DNA from: Gamarada debralockiae
Taxonomy: Eukaryota > Ascomycota > Leotiomycetes > Helotiales > Hyphodiscaceae
Direction: 5' to 3'
Assembly (NCBI GenBank): GCA_002803225.1
Contig: NXFV01001213.1
Location: 62,001-126,000, forward strand
DNA length: 64,000 bases
Within the stretch, counting starts at the first letter, position 1, and each line of letters begins with the position of its first letter. Below the pieces are notes generated by a model. It saw nothing but the letters and a program-made list of their open reading frames with translations. It made no database searches and was not told the origin of the DNA. Below, in pieces: positions 45,474 to 55,904 of the stretch. Both the position numbers and the translations under genes were made by a program.

Positions 45474-46358
45474 ACGCAATATCAAACTCTCGCCTTGGCT
45501 ATAGCCACCCTTATTCTCAGCGCCGCGGCTGCGCCGATCCAACCGTCACCTCGGCACCAAATGTCAAACTCGCCGCGCGCGTCAGCAGTCTCCCAAAGTT
45601 CTCGGGGACCTCCGTTCTCAAGGCCGCACAGACAATTGCCGCTGGCAAGTCCTTCGATGGTGGTAAGGTGATGTTTGACCGCGGCCTCAGCTGTACAGGA
45701 CCAGATGAAGTAGCAGACCCCGACGCAGTCTTCTAGATTAAGGAGGGAGGATCCCTTTCAAATCTCATAATTGGACCCAACAAAATCGAAGGTGTCCACT
45801 GCCAGGGTGCTTGCACCTGGCCAACGTCTGGTGGTCCACAGTCTGCGAGGACGCCTTCTCCATCAAGAAGCAGGACTCTGGATCTACCACCCACATCAAA
45901 GGTGGTGGCGCTTTTGGCGCGGATGATAAAGTTGTTCAGCACAACGGGGCTGGAACAGTTAGCATCTCCGACTTCGTTGTCGAGGATTTCGGAAAGCTGT
46001 ACCGCAGCTGTGGCAATTGTGATTCTATGTACGAGAGACACATTATTATAGATGGGATTACTGCTACCTCTGGATCTGAACTTGCTGGTATGTCTCTAAG
46101 CCCCCTTTCACTTATGTCTATTGTTGAATATCAAACTAATATGTGTTTCCCCCAGGTATCAACACCAACTACGGCGATACTGCTACCTTCACCGATATCG
46201 CCGCCAGCGATGTTGACAACATCTGTGTCAAGTACAATGGTACTGATGACAACGACAAGGAGCCCCAGGAGATTGGCTCTGGAGAGGATGGAATATACTG
46301 CATTTACAACTCGGTGCTAGTAGTGACTCTTAGGTTTGACCGGAATCCAAGCCTATGA
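45474..46358 (+). pseudogene. pectate lyase, PL3 family, inactivated
   Basis: The sequence matches a secreted PL3 pectate lyase over its whole length. It has a signal peptide (YQTLALAIATLILSAAAAP), LPKFSGTSVLKAAQTIAAGK, FDGGKVMFDRGLSCTG, then [47 protein letters not shown] and [10 protein letters not shown]. Defects: the expected start codon is ACG (45474); the frame changes between signal peptide and mature part (about 45530); a TAG (45734-45736) stands where the family has an acidic residue; and one base is missing near 45817. One intron (46089-46155, GTATGT...CCCCAG) is still well formed. The family cleaves de-esterified pectin in plant cell walls. The C-terminus also departs from the family after IYN. 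Confidence 0.8.
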
Positions 46359-47145
46359 GAGATTGAACGAAGTGATTTGAGTGTAAGGGATTGGTGTTGT
46401 TACTCGCTTGTCTGAAGGGATTTTGGTAGCTGGAATAAAGTCTGCCTAACTGCCTAGTCTCAATCAAAGCATTTGAAATACAGCAAGCGTCTCACTTGGG
46501 GAATGATCGTGCGGAGGAGTGACACCTCGCAAGATATCCTAAAACAAAAATAAGGAATTTAACAATTAGAAGTTACAATTCGGAAGGCATCGCTTCAATG
46601 GATCTAGCCCTGGAATCAAAAAGTACGGAAGAGGATATACTCCCGTCCGGCCAATCAAATCACCTGCCACTCTCCACTTCTAGAAACGGGAATACCCTAT
46701 TGGATCGCCACCAAATCTATTCCAATTCCGTAATTAAGGCGACGCCGTCGTTACTAACTTCACCGATATTTTCCGCCTCAACAAAATTCTTTCCTTGTGG
46801 CACTGTGAACCTCACCGCCTGGTATCGCAGAATCAGAATGGCGTGCAGCAAAATTTTGAATATGGACCCTTGATTCCTCAGTGTTCAGACTGAATTCCGG
46901 TCCGAAGGACTCTCTTCTTTCGGGGAATTGTTTCAACTTCCTTTCTGTTTGAACTGGAGATCTTACAATTACTTGGACCAAGAGATTATGGATGATTCCA
47001 CTTCGATGTCTTGAATATGTCCTCAAGAAGGTATCCGAAATAAGCGCCGGTAGAAGAGGAGTCCTTACTTTCTTCATTCGACTTTGAACCGGCTCGTCCA
47101 ATCGTCCCAGCATCCCTCGAAGTAGAGAAGAGACAAATACTCAAA
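46359..47145. other. intergenic, nothing recognised
   Basis: 3' flank of the pectate lyase pseudogene and promoter of the methyltransferase gene. Short frames only. Confidence 0.4.
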
Positions 47146-47934
47146 ATGAAGACTTCAACCCGTACTTTTGAAGTCCCCACCAAAACTGGGACTACAATCT
47201 CACTCCAGATCCACGAAGATGTGTCCATTCGAGCCGAGAACCTGAATCTCGAGACCTGGGGGTCATCCCTCGTTCTCGCTCGCCGCCTTCACGCTATCCA
47301 AATTCCAAACCTCGCCACTTCCACTTTCCCAGTTCAAAATAATCCCCGTCGCCGCAACAGCAACGTGAACCAAGGGGCGTGTGGACCCGTCCTTGAACTC
47401 GGTGCCGGAACAGGTCTGGTTGGACTTTCAGCAGCAGCAATCTGGAAAACCAACGTTACGCTCACGGATCTTTCTCCCATCGTCCCAGCATTGGCGAAAA
47501 ATATCTCCCTAGATCGAGACGTTCTATCATCAAGTGGCGGCAGTGCCTCGAGTGGAGCACTGGACTGGAAATATCCTTCCATCCTCTCTCTCTCCGATCC
47601 CTCTCACCAAGCGAAGTCGCCACAGGAGTTACAAGCAGAGCGCAACAAAGTTTCCGTTATCCTGGCAGCCGATACGATATACGACTCCTCGCACCCAGAA
47701 ATGCTTGTAAACGTGATCGAAACTTGGTTGAAAGCAGGACCGGATTCGAGAGTTCTGATCGCCTATCCTGTGAGGGTAGCTTATTTGGAGGAGATTCGGG
47801 AGTTGTGGGAAAAGATGGAGGGGATTGGGATGGAAGTGATTGAGGAGGGGAAGGAGGAATTGCCGAAAAAGGAGTGGGACGACGAGACTTTGATCGAGTG
47901 GTGTGTTTGGAAGTGGAAAGAGGAAGAGTTCTAG
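47146..47934 (+). CDS. METTL21/EFM-type SAM-dependent methyltransferase
   Basis: Single exon of 262 aa. Motifs of the Methyltransf_16 family are TWGSSLVLARRLHA (the family's W-before-motif-I segment), VLELGAGTGLVGLSAA (motif I, SAM binding), TLTDLSPIVPALAKNI (motif II), a Trp-containing LDWKYP block, and VILAADTIYDSSHPEMLV in the position of the catalytic DxxY-type motif. The C-terminus (ETLIEWCVWKWKEEEF) forms the last strands. Family members methylate lysines on translation factors or other proteins in the cytosol. The substrate here is unknown; alternatives are an Rrg1-like or EFM2-like role. Confidence 0.85.
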   Translation: MKTSTRTFEVPTKTGTTISLQIHEDVSIRAENLNLETWGSSLVLARRLHAIQIPNLATSTFPVQNNPRRRNSNVNQGACGPVLELGAGTGLVGLSAAAIWKTNVTLTDLSPIVPALAKNISLDRDVLSSSGGSASSGALDWKYPSILSLSDPSHQAKSPQELQAERNKVSVILAADTIYDSSHPEMLVNVIETWLKAGPDSRVLIAYPVRVAYLEEIRELWEKMEGIGMEVIEEGKEELPKKEWDDETLIEWCVWKWKEEEF

Positions 47935-49170
47935 AAGAATGCCCGAGAAACGAGAAGTATCAAAAGGAGGATAATCCAATGTTCGTCTGACATGAGCCTG
48001 CCTTTCTTGCTGTCTCCGCCCCTTCCTAATCGACCCTGCCTCTAGGATCCCTTGAACTCTAAATTCCTTCTTCATTCCTAGTAATAAAGGTATCAACTCA
48101 ACTGAGGTAACAAGATGTCGCAAAGTCTAACGTAACAAGGAAAAAAATCCAATGCTTCAAGACAAAAGACTCCTTCCTTTGAGGCTCTAACTTAGGGGGG
48201 GTGGGGGGTCAGTATTGCCTTGCAAAATACCCTTGAAAAAGTACCCGGCGTGCCGTTGAATTGAGAATTATAACTCATGAATAGTGGCGCTTTTCATAAA
48301 ATACGCTCGTAATTGCGAATTAATAATTATTTTGAATTGGACGGACGGACCAGATCGCCTCGAACCCGCATAATGACCATGCGAGGCATACGGTAGGCTT
48401 CCACCCGCCTTCAAGAGCAGCGCAAGGCTGTTTGTCTTCGCCGTTTTGAGGCCACCTAGATTAACAGCGCTGTGTCGCGGTTCGTCCAGTTTCAAATTCA
48501 AAATTTCCTTTCCTTTTTTCAGTATCGAGATTTGAGGCCACCCAGGAACAGTTGCTAAGGAGTATTTGCAAGGGTTTGTGTCCTCATTTCATTGGCCGGT
48601 GAGTTGAGGCCACCCGCTTGTCGCTTACGTAGCTATCAGAGCCTCGTGTGCCTCGACTTCGGTTTTCATCTATTTTAAACGCAGCCTGATCCCTTTGTTG
48701 CTGCTCAACAAGTGGGCATCTTCAAAGATGCCACCGTCGACATTCTAACATGTGGTCCTGCCTCACTGTCGCACTTAGCCTTCTGCTCACATATCTCACC
48801 TTCTTTTGTCTACCGAATCATAACTCTCAAGGCTCACGGAGCCAAACACGCTCCTACTTAGACAATAGTCACTCCGTCTATATCCCTTATCCATTTATTT
48901 TCCAACCCCACCAAGCGGCGGTCTGCCCGTTTGCACTTCCCGACTTACCCACCGAGCCGACTAGCTTCGAATCGCTTGCCTCCTTCTTGCTAGGGGAGTC
49001 ACAGGCACCAGAATTACTCGACTATCTGTGGTCGCCCAGGCGTTACTTCTTGTGTCTATTCAGTTGGAGGTGTCATATCCTCAGGCGCTGGGTGGCATTG
49101 AGCTGCAAGAGCTTAAATTTCACAAGTCGCAGGCCTCCGCCTCGTCGTCGGCGGAGATCCTGCGCAAGCG
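47935..49170. other. intergenic with repeated TGAGGCCACC motif
   Basis: A G-rich tract (8 G, T, 6 G) lies near 48195-48209. The 10-mer TGAGGCCACC occurs at 48447, 48533 and 48605 in the same orientation. Frames at 48750-49265 could be upstream exons of the zinc-finger gene but cannot be joined with confidence. Confidence 0.4.
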
Positions 49171-49275
49171 TGAGCAATCCCCGACCACAACCATCAGTCC
49201 TATCAGAGAACCTTTCACGATTCGCCCTTTCCGTTCGTCAATCCACAAGATCTTTGGATTTCTAAAGATTTTGCC

Positions 49276-50048
49276 GTGAGCAGTGACGTACAGCGTGATG
49301 GGCAGACATCGTCAGGTCCTTCTGCCAACGACCAAAACCCGGATGATACAGGTGAAGCGATACAGCTAGACTTAATAGTCTGGGCTACATCCCTTCTAGA
49401 CTTTTCTATTCTGGAGACACCTTCGATTGGACCACAAACGGTAAAACAACGAGAGTTCCCTTCAGCAAAAGAAACTATCGACGACATAATTCTCAACACT
49501 ACTGTTGGTCCATCCTGCCCAGAATGGGACGGCAGGCTTCCCATCCATGAAGACTCGGACATTTGGCCCTCTACTCCAATTGATTCTTCAACAATTCTAT
49601 CATCTTCACCTCCGCAATCTAGAGCATTTTCCTCAACGTCATCATCTTCATCGCATCTTCCACCAAAACCTCAGGCAGACCCACCATTGATACACTGCTC
49701 CTTCTCCGGTTGTCAAAGAACCTTCACTCTCCGCCACACCTACAAGTACGTCCTCCTCATTCCAACCTTCTCTTTTCGTTCTAACCCAAATGCAGCAAAC
49801 ACAAGAAATCGCACGAACATCCTGAACGCTGCCCTCACTGTGACAGAGGCTTTGAAACGAAGAAGGACGTGCGCCGTCACGTCAATGATAAACATGAGAA
49901 GACGAAGATATTCTACTGCTCTGTCATAGGATGTAAGTATGCCCGGGGAGAGGGCGTGGAAGGAGGAGGTGAGAGAGGTTTTGCGAGGAAGGAGAATTGG
50001 AAAAGGCACATAAGAAAAAGGCATGGGAAGGATGACGAATCTCCTTGA
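49276..50048 (+). CDS. C2H2 zinc-finger protein (5' end unresolved)
   Basis: Exons ...-49745 and 49796-50048 join through a 50-nt intron (GTACGT donor, CTAAC branch, TGCAG acceptor) that interrupts the first finger. Fingers in order: HCSFSGCQRTFTLRHTY/NKHKKSH (C-x4-C), CPHCDRGFETKKDVRRH (C-x2-C), and a long-loop third finger starting YCSVIGCKYARG and ending RKENWKRHIRKRH. The region before the fingers is acidic and Ser-rich. There is no ATG between 49276 and the fingers, and the frame stays open back to a stop at 49171. The true start therefore lies in an upstream exon not located. The product is likely a nuclear DNA-binding protein; no target inferred. Confidence 0.7.
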
Positions 50049-50119
50049 GTCGCAGTCTTTCTTATCATGTACTCCATACTTGAGGCTTTAGACATCGCAA
50101 TTCCTACAAATGCACCCGA

Positions 50120-50443
50120 TCAAAGTATCACAAGCCGCCGTATCTCCTCAATTGTCAACCCCAATTCCGCAGCCCAATGCTCACATGTCGCATTCTTTTC
50201 CTCTTCAAGTTTCGCTCCAGCACCTTCTGGTCCCTGTCCTCGCTTTGCCTCTTCATTCTCCACGATCGACTGACGTGCTTCTTGTTGAATACGTGCTTCC
50301 CAAAGCCGAGCGACTTGACGGGCCGCTTCTGCCCGTAGTGCTTCTTGATCAACAGCTTCCTGAACGGAGGGGTCTTCCAAGTGGGTCTGGACTGATTGAT
50401 TGGGCAGGTTATACGTAGAAATGATCACGTTGATGCTCAGCAT
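50120..50443 (-). CDS. small hypothetical protein, helical
   Basis: A 107-aa frame rich in Glu/Ala/Arg (EALRAEAARQVARLWEAR, then CEHWAAELGLTIEEIRRL). It looks like a helical or coiled-coil protein in composition. It has no recognised family and could instead be a 3' exon of the neighbouring minus-strand gene. Confidence 0.3.
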   Translation of the reverse strand: MLSINVIISTYNLPNQSVQTHLEDPSVQEAVDQEALRAEAARQVARLWEARIQQEARQSIVENEEAKRGQGPEGAGAKLEEEKNATCEHWAAELGLTIEEIRRLVIL

Positions 50444-50533
50444 GTCAATTGATCAGCCATGCCAGCTCTCAAAAGTCCATTCACAACAGTTTCACAAACT
50501 GGGTAGATAGCAACTTATTCAATTAATCAAGCG

Positions 50534-51157
50534 TTACCGTATATCCCGTCTTGGGCGCCTGGCAGGTCTTTCATGCGAGGTCTCTCGACTGCCCTCTGAA
50601 CTACCATCTAGATTAGGCTCTGAAACAAGTGGATTAGCCGCTAGAGAATGCTGAAGCTTGTCAATACTTGCTTCTGTAACTAAAAGGAGAGTGTTAGTCT
50701 TATCTGCAAGAATATCCTCAAAACATGTTTGGAGTGTCAGTATGTCCAATTTTGTGTTGAATGGGTAAAACGGCTCTCTCTTGCTCATGTGCTTTGCCAC
50801 CACGCGTGTCACTGCCCATGGCTCGGAAGGGTTAACTAGGAGAGTTTCCGTCTGCCATACGCCACGTTCCAGAGCCTTCAATTCTATAGAACTTTGGAAG
50901 GATCTCGCTCGGTTGATGGTCCAGTAGCCTGGTGATAAATTAGCTTGGCAAGAAATGAAAGAGAACTCAGGTCTTACCTGCGGGTCAACAGTCTGATTTT
51001 GGTTTCCGAGATGAGGCGTTTGTTCTGGAATCGTACTCGAAGTAGAGGTTGAGATACTATTGTGAGTTGCTGAAGAGCCCGGACCAGGTGGTGGAATATG
51101 GCTTGGTATATCGACTTCATCTGGGTCTTTCGCAGTTTGAGGTCTTCGACTTTCCAC
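50534..51157 (-). CDS. hypothetical protein
   Basis: A 207-aa frame with a polar Pro/Ser/Thr-rich N-terminus and a more ordered centre (GYWTINRARSFQSSIELKAL, then RVVAKHMSKREPFYPFNTK). A potential 49-nt intron (GTAAGA...CACCAG) lies inside, but splicing it breaks the frame, so the unspliced reading is kept. No family recognised. Confidence 0.4.
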   Translation of the reverse strand: MESRRPQTAKDPDEVDIPSHIPPPGPGSSATHNSISTSTSSTIPEQTPHLGNQNQTVDPQVRPEFSFISCQANLSPGYWTINRARSFQSSIELKALERGVWQTETLLVNPSEPWAVTRVVAKHMSKREPFYPFNTKLDILTLQTCFEDILADKTNTLLLVTEASIDKLQHSLAANPLVSEPNLDGSSEGSRETSHERPARRPRRDIR

Positions 51158-51805
51158 TTGGTGCTCTGAAGACTCACTGTCTATAAGATTCTCGAGATCG
51201 AGTTACGTAAATGGCCTCTGGCGTCTTTTCGCTGACGCAGCTAAACCTCTTGGAATACGTGCTTTGTTTCTGGCTCCTTCCGATCCCTTGAACTCTAGCA
51301 TCTTGTTAGGGTTCCCTTGCCCCTTTTTCCATTGCTTCGCAATGTTCTCTGCAGAGAGCCTTTCTTCCACTTGTTCCGTCTCTTTCCTCTGTAGCTCCTC
51401 TCATTCAAGTCTCTCCTTTTTCCTCCTGTGCTCGCCGCTCTTGTTGCTCTCTTGGTCGTGCAATGTCAATCCCCTCCATAAGACGAAGTACTTTGTCTCG
51501 TCGTCCTCACCGGCTTGCATTGAATCTCACAGATTGGGGCCAGCGGGGAACTGCGAGTAGTAATCGTCAAGTATATTCATAGCTAGTATTACAACTTCTT
51601 GCATGCTTAGCATACCCTCATTCCCAAACTCCAAACACATGGAGCAAGACGCAGAAAATCGAAATGATTACGCAAACAAACAGACAAGGTAAAGTCTAGG
51701 AAGCCCAGATATCGCTTCAATGCTTCTTCCTCTAACGCACGCTTCACAACACCCTACAACCAAGATAGAAGCGAAGATGTGATCCCTCCACAGCAATCAG
51801 TTGCC
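51158..51805. other. intergenic, nothing recognised
   Basis: 5' flank of the hypothetical gene and 3' flank of the Dbf2 gene. Pyrimidine-rich plus strand. Confidence 0.4.
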
Positions 51806-53980
51806 CTAGAGCATGGTGCCAAAAGTTCCATCTGTGGGAATCGCCTTGCGTGGGCTCGACTTGCCGTTCTCATCGGTGGTGGGCTTACGGTGTCTGAAGG
51901 TAAATCCGACAAACAAACTCTTGCTCATTGGATCTTCTCTATCAGCCATCTGCTCCAATGCTGTCTGCTTGTCATGAACCTCTTTGTATTTGGCCATATC
52001 AGCCTCGTTACTGAAATCATCGAAGTAGCCGGCGTCGGTCTCGGAGTCCAGCTCTGGGACGAAAGGAGCGCGTTGCCATCGAAGAGTATTCCAATCAACC
52101 TCGGCGAAGTATGGGTGGGTGTAGACATCCTTGATTGAGGAGAATCGCTTCGATTTGGATGCAATGCAGCTGTTCAAGTCAGTGTACATTCATGCCAGCA
52201 AGTTTGAGACAACTTACCTTGTAATGAAGTTCCAGGTGCGATTGCTGATGAAGTAGTTTGGATCCTCCCAGACTGGTCTCTTCAAAACCTCTCTCCAATG
52301 CTTGAGATTCTTCCAAGTCTCATCAACTGTGGCACCAGCGAAAGGTGGGTAGCCAGTCAAAGCCTCGAAGTGCATGCAACCCAGACTCCAGTAATCGACA
52401 GAGAACTCGTATTCATCTCCCTTCAATACCTCCGGAGCCATGTAGTCAGGCGAGCCCACAATAGATTTGGCATAGTTGACATCTCTGTCTCTCATCGATC
52501 GATAACCTTCTCGACGCTCTGCAACCGTTCGCTGGTCCATTGGCTTGCCGAATGGCACGTATGTCTCTCCAACCTTCTCAAGCTTAACTCGCATGGACTC
52601 GATCTTCCCAGGAGCCAGCATACCAGCAGCCAAACCAAAATCGGTAAGTTTGACATGGCCAGTCGAGTCGATGAGGAAGTTCTCGGGCTTGAGGTCTCTG
52701 TGAATGTATCCGAGCTGATGAAGGGCATCAACGGAGCAGAACATCTCTGCAATGTAGAATCGAGCATGGCGATTGGAAAGAACGCCAGTGTTATTGAGCA
52801 AAGTTCGGAAATCTCCACCAGGGACATACTCCTGCAGAATTGTCAGTGGTTGTCCTTAGGAGCTTCTAAATTGTGAACCCACCATAGCCAAATAAATGCT
52901 CTTCTCATCTTGGAATGAGTAGAGCAATCGTACGAGCCACTCGCTCTTGGCGTTTGTCAAAATATCACGCTCGGTGAGGACATGTCTAACTTCATCCAGC
53001 TTGAACAGCAGCTTCTTGCTCATAACTTTCAGTGCGCAAACCTCTCGAGTATCCTTCTTCTGAGCGAGGAAAACCTGTCCATATCCACCTTGTCCAACTT
53101 GCGTAAGAATCTGGAAATCGCCCTGACGAAGACGGACTCGTCGCTTCCGAAGATTCGCACGCTCTCTTCCAACATATTTCTGCCAGACAGGATTGTATGT
53201 TTCTTCATCGGTCGCAGGGGGTTCGGGGAATTCGGACTTGAAGTGGTTGAGGCGAGTTTGTCGTTGTCCGACGTAGGTAAGGAGATCGAAGTAGTAATCG
53301 AGGAAGTCTGCCGTTGTTAGCATGGACCTTCATTGACTTCGTATCTACTTACAAAGTTGGGTGACGTTTGCAAGTCGTTTGACATTGGGTTTGTGCAGTA
53401 TCTCTAGCTCTTCAGGTGTCAATCCTCGTTGGGTATTGTATTTCTTGGTAGTTTGCTCTCTGGGTTGATAAAGCTCCTGTCGAGATATGGCAGCTTGGTT
53501 TTGAGCGAGAGGCTCTTGACCTTGCCTCGAGCTTGGTGGCGTATTCTCCTTTCCTTGCTTTCGCAGAGGGCTGCCAGGTGATACTGCAGATTTGTGTATG
53601 ATGCTATCGTCGATATTGCCAGATGAATTGCCAAAGTATGAGTCGTCCACAGCCAATGCATTACTCTTCCCAGGTGACAATGGTGTGCCGCGACCGCCGC
53701 TCTTCGTAGGACTGCCGAAGGTTGTAGGGGTAAGCTTCATAGAATTCTCGAAAGCGACTGGTAGATCATTGGCACCTGGAGGGTTTCGATTCTTGCTTGG
53801 ACTGCCTTGAGGAGTTGAGACGGGTGTGATGAAGCTGTTTCGATTTGGGGTGCTGGGTCTCTCGCTGAAGGCTTCGTTTTGGCCAGAGCGAGTGTGGAGT
53901 GGTGGAGGAGGTACGGGCAGGATGCCATCGTGTTTATCTCCCTGAGAAGAGGGAAACAAGTTGGTAATGAAATTCGACAT
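51806..53980 (-). CDS. DBF2: NDR/LATS-family Ser/Thr kinase Dbf2 (Sid2 orthologue)
   Basis: Exons 53980-53353, 53307-52883, 52831-52218 and 52169-51806 (introns 45, 51 and 48 nt) sum to 2031 nt, 676 aa. The first about 200 residues are Ser/Pro-rich and disordered. An N-terminal regulatory helix follows, where the Mob1 coactivator binds in this family (PNVKRLANVTQL to RERANLRKRRVRLRQGDF). The kinase domain shows VGQGGYGQVFLAQ, the VAIK-like CALKVMSKK lysine, HRDLKPENFLI, TDFGLAAG, an insert typical of NDR kinases, and the activation loop YAKSIVGSPDYMAPEVL. The C-terminal hydrophobic motif reads SLFVGFTFRHRK. It acts at the spindle pole/septum in the mitotic exit (septation initiation) network. 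The start is the ATG before SNFITNLFPS; an upstream in-frame extension is not needed. Confidence 0.95.
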
Positions 53981-55344
53981 TCTGGACGGTCCAATGCAAT
54001 TGGAATTGGAGATGTGCAAAAGTCGAAAGTCGGTGTGGCCCTTTCAGAAAGACAGTAACCTTCAACAAGATATGAGTGTTGAGACTGGGGCTGCAGATGG
54101 ATGAGATCGGCCTGAGCAAATGTTCAGCCCGGGTCAATGTGCAGATGCAGCGGTGGATCTCGAATGGGGCTCTCTGGTAATATTGCAAGGATTGAGTGGG
54201 GTGTTTACAGAAGTCGCGTTGCTGCAGAGCAACGGATCGTCGCGTTTTTAGACCCGTCTCGTTTTTAGACCCCCATTTCGTTTTTAGACCCCTTTCGATT
54301 TTAGACCCATCTCGTTTTTAGACCCGTCTCCCTAAACTTTAAATTCCCCTGAATGCCCAACTCCAAAAGATTTGGCCATAAAATTCATCAAATGCTATCC
54401 TATCCCGGGAATATGGATAATTGAGAGACACCATCCTTCATTAACTGGTTGCAAGCGTAGGCCACTGCGAAGGTTCCTCCAGAGCTCCTAAAGCAGCGTG
54501 AAGTTCCTCCAATAGCCCATCTGAGCAGGCATGCTCAATGGGAAGCTCTGTCTGTCCTTTTCCAGCAAGCAATCTCGAAGAACTTGGGCTTGACGAAAGA
54601 AGCTCTTACCGTCACGAAATCTTCGTTTTTGCTTCAAGTTCTAGACTTCTACCAGGACTCGATCTCATTTGGAGTCTCGGCTTCCGTAATTTGTGAGATT
54701 CACCCAGCCAGTTCGTAAAGGTTGTACGTAAAGGTTGATCCTTGCTCCCTCTGCTTCTCCATGCCTCAGAGAACAATTGAGGCCGAAATATAAATTTCGT
54801 AAATGACATCACCGTAAAATGTTTATAGTGACATCATTCCAAAGCTCTTTTGTTTGTAGCAGCCCTTTGAATGGAGGGAAGATTTTACGGAGGGGTTTCG
54901 CCGTATGCAAGGATTCTTCGATTTCTGTATTCACACGGGATTCTGCATGCCATCTAGAGGAATTAGTCGTGAATTGTAGATCACCAACCTTCTTCACTTG
55001 GCGCGTCTCATTCCTGCTCGTGAAGGGCACAGTGGCTGTCAGCCTAATGTCCAGATGCGGCAATCAAACTGCGCAAACTGAACGCAGAAGCAGAAGCAAT
55101 GATGTTGACGCCTTCGTGACATCAAATATCAAATATTCACTACTCGTGTGGGAAGGAGCTTATGAGAAGTGTTGACTTCCACTAGCGTTGTTGTAGCCTT
55201 GCCCTTTCCTCCAAAAGAACCTCGTCTATCCTTTTCCTCTCTTCTTTTCATCCAACAAACAACAACTTCACGAACTTCAACTTCAATCCAAATCCATTCT
55301 AACCAAACACACTCAAACACTTCAACAACCCACAATAACTCAAT
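53981..55344. other. Dbf2 upstream region and intergenic
   Basis: No gene is seen. The stretch contains the CGTTTTTAGACCC tandem repeat (54242-54330) and, to the right, the promoter and pyrimidine-rich leader of the HSP9/12 gene. Confidence 0.4.
54242..54330. repeat. tandem repeat, unit CGTTTTTAGACCC plus 4-6 nt
   Basis: Five copies of CGTTTTTAGACCC (one reads CGATTTTAGACCC) with short variable spacers, about 18-19 bp per unit. It lies about 260 bp upstream of the Dbf2 start codon. Confidence 0.85.
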
Positions 55345-55904
55345 ATGTCTGACGATATGTAAGTTCGCCATCCTCTCTTCACGTTTGTCTCCTGCTGTGC
55401 TGTCAACTTCACCAGCCTGAGCTTGACCACGACGCGTTCCAGACTTCTCAAGGTCTCCTGAATCTTCACTAACGTCAAACAGGCGTAAGGGTCTCGGCGA
55501 GCAGCTTGCTGAGAAGACCAAGCCCCGACTCCCAGAAGTCGACCACTGAGGTTGCCTCCGAACACGTCACTGGCGCTGCTGACCAGCCTGGTATGTTCCC
55601 AACCTCACCTCATTCAAACAGCTACTGACATCAACACTAGACTTCTCCAAGTCTACCACCCAGAAGATTAGCGACTCCACTGGTGGCGGCGTCGATGGCG
55701 CTCAGGATTCCGGTGCTTCTCTTGTTGGTCAAGTCAAGGAAGCTGCAAACAGCGCCGCTCAATATGTCTCCGACACTCTGCCAGTTAGTCCTTCATAATT
55801 TGCACGCATCTTCGCGTTCAATTCTGACAAGTTTCCTAGCCGACTCCCTCAAGGGCAAGATCGAGGAGGCCAAGATTGAGGCTGGCAAGTCCACCTCCAC
55901 CTAA
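55345..55904 (+). CDS. HSP9/HSP12-like stress protein, with a frame disruption
   Basis: Exon 1 (55345-55358) joins through a 124-nt intron to exon 2 at 55483, giving MSDDMRKGLGEQLAEKTKP, the usual start of fungal HSP9/12 proteins. After a CCCC run (55524-55527) the frame closes (TGA). One frame over it continues as DSQKSTTEVASEHVTGAADQ, crosses a GTATGT...TAG intron (55591-55640) into FSKSTTQKISDSTGGG, and reaches QVKEAANSAAQYVSDTL. A third intron (GTTAGT, CTGAC branch, TAG) precedes SLKGKIEEAKIEAGKSTST and is also one base out of phase. Family members are small, hydrophilic, stress-induced membrane-associated proteins. A one-base insertion in the C run, real or from assembly, is the simplest explanation for the first break. 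Confidence 0.65.

Noticed and set aside
48195..48209. G-quadruplex candidate
   Set aside because: Only two long G runs (8 and 6); four separated runs are not clearly present, so it was not listed as a feature.
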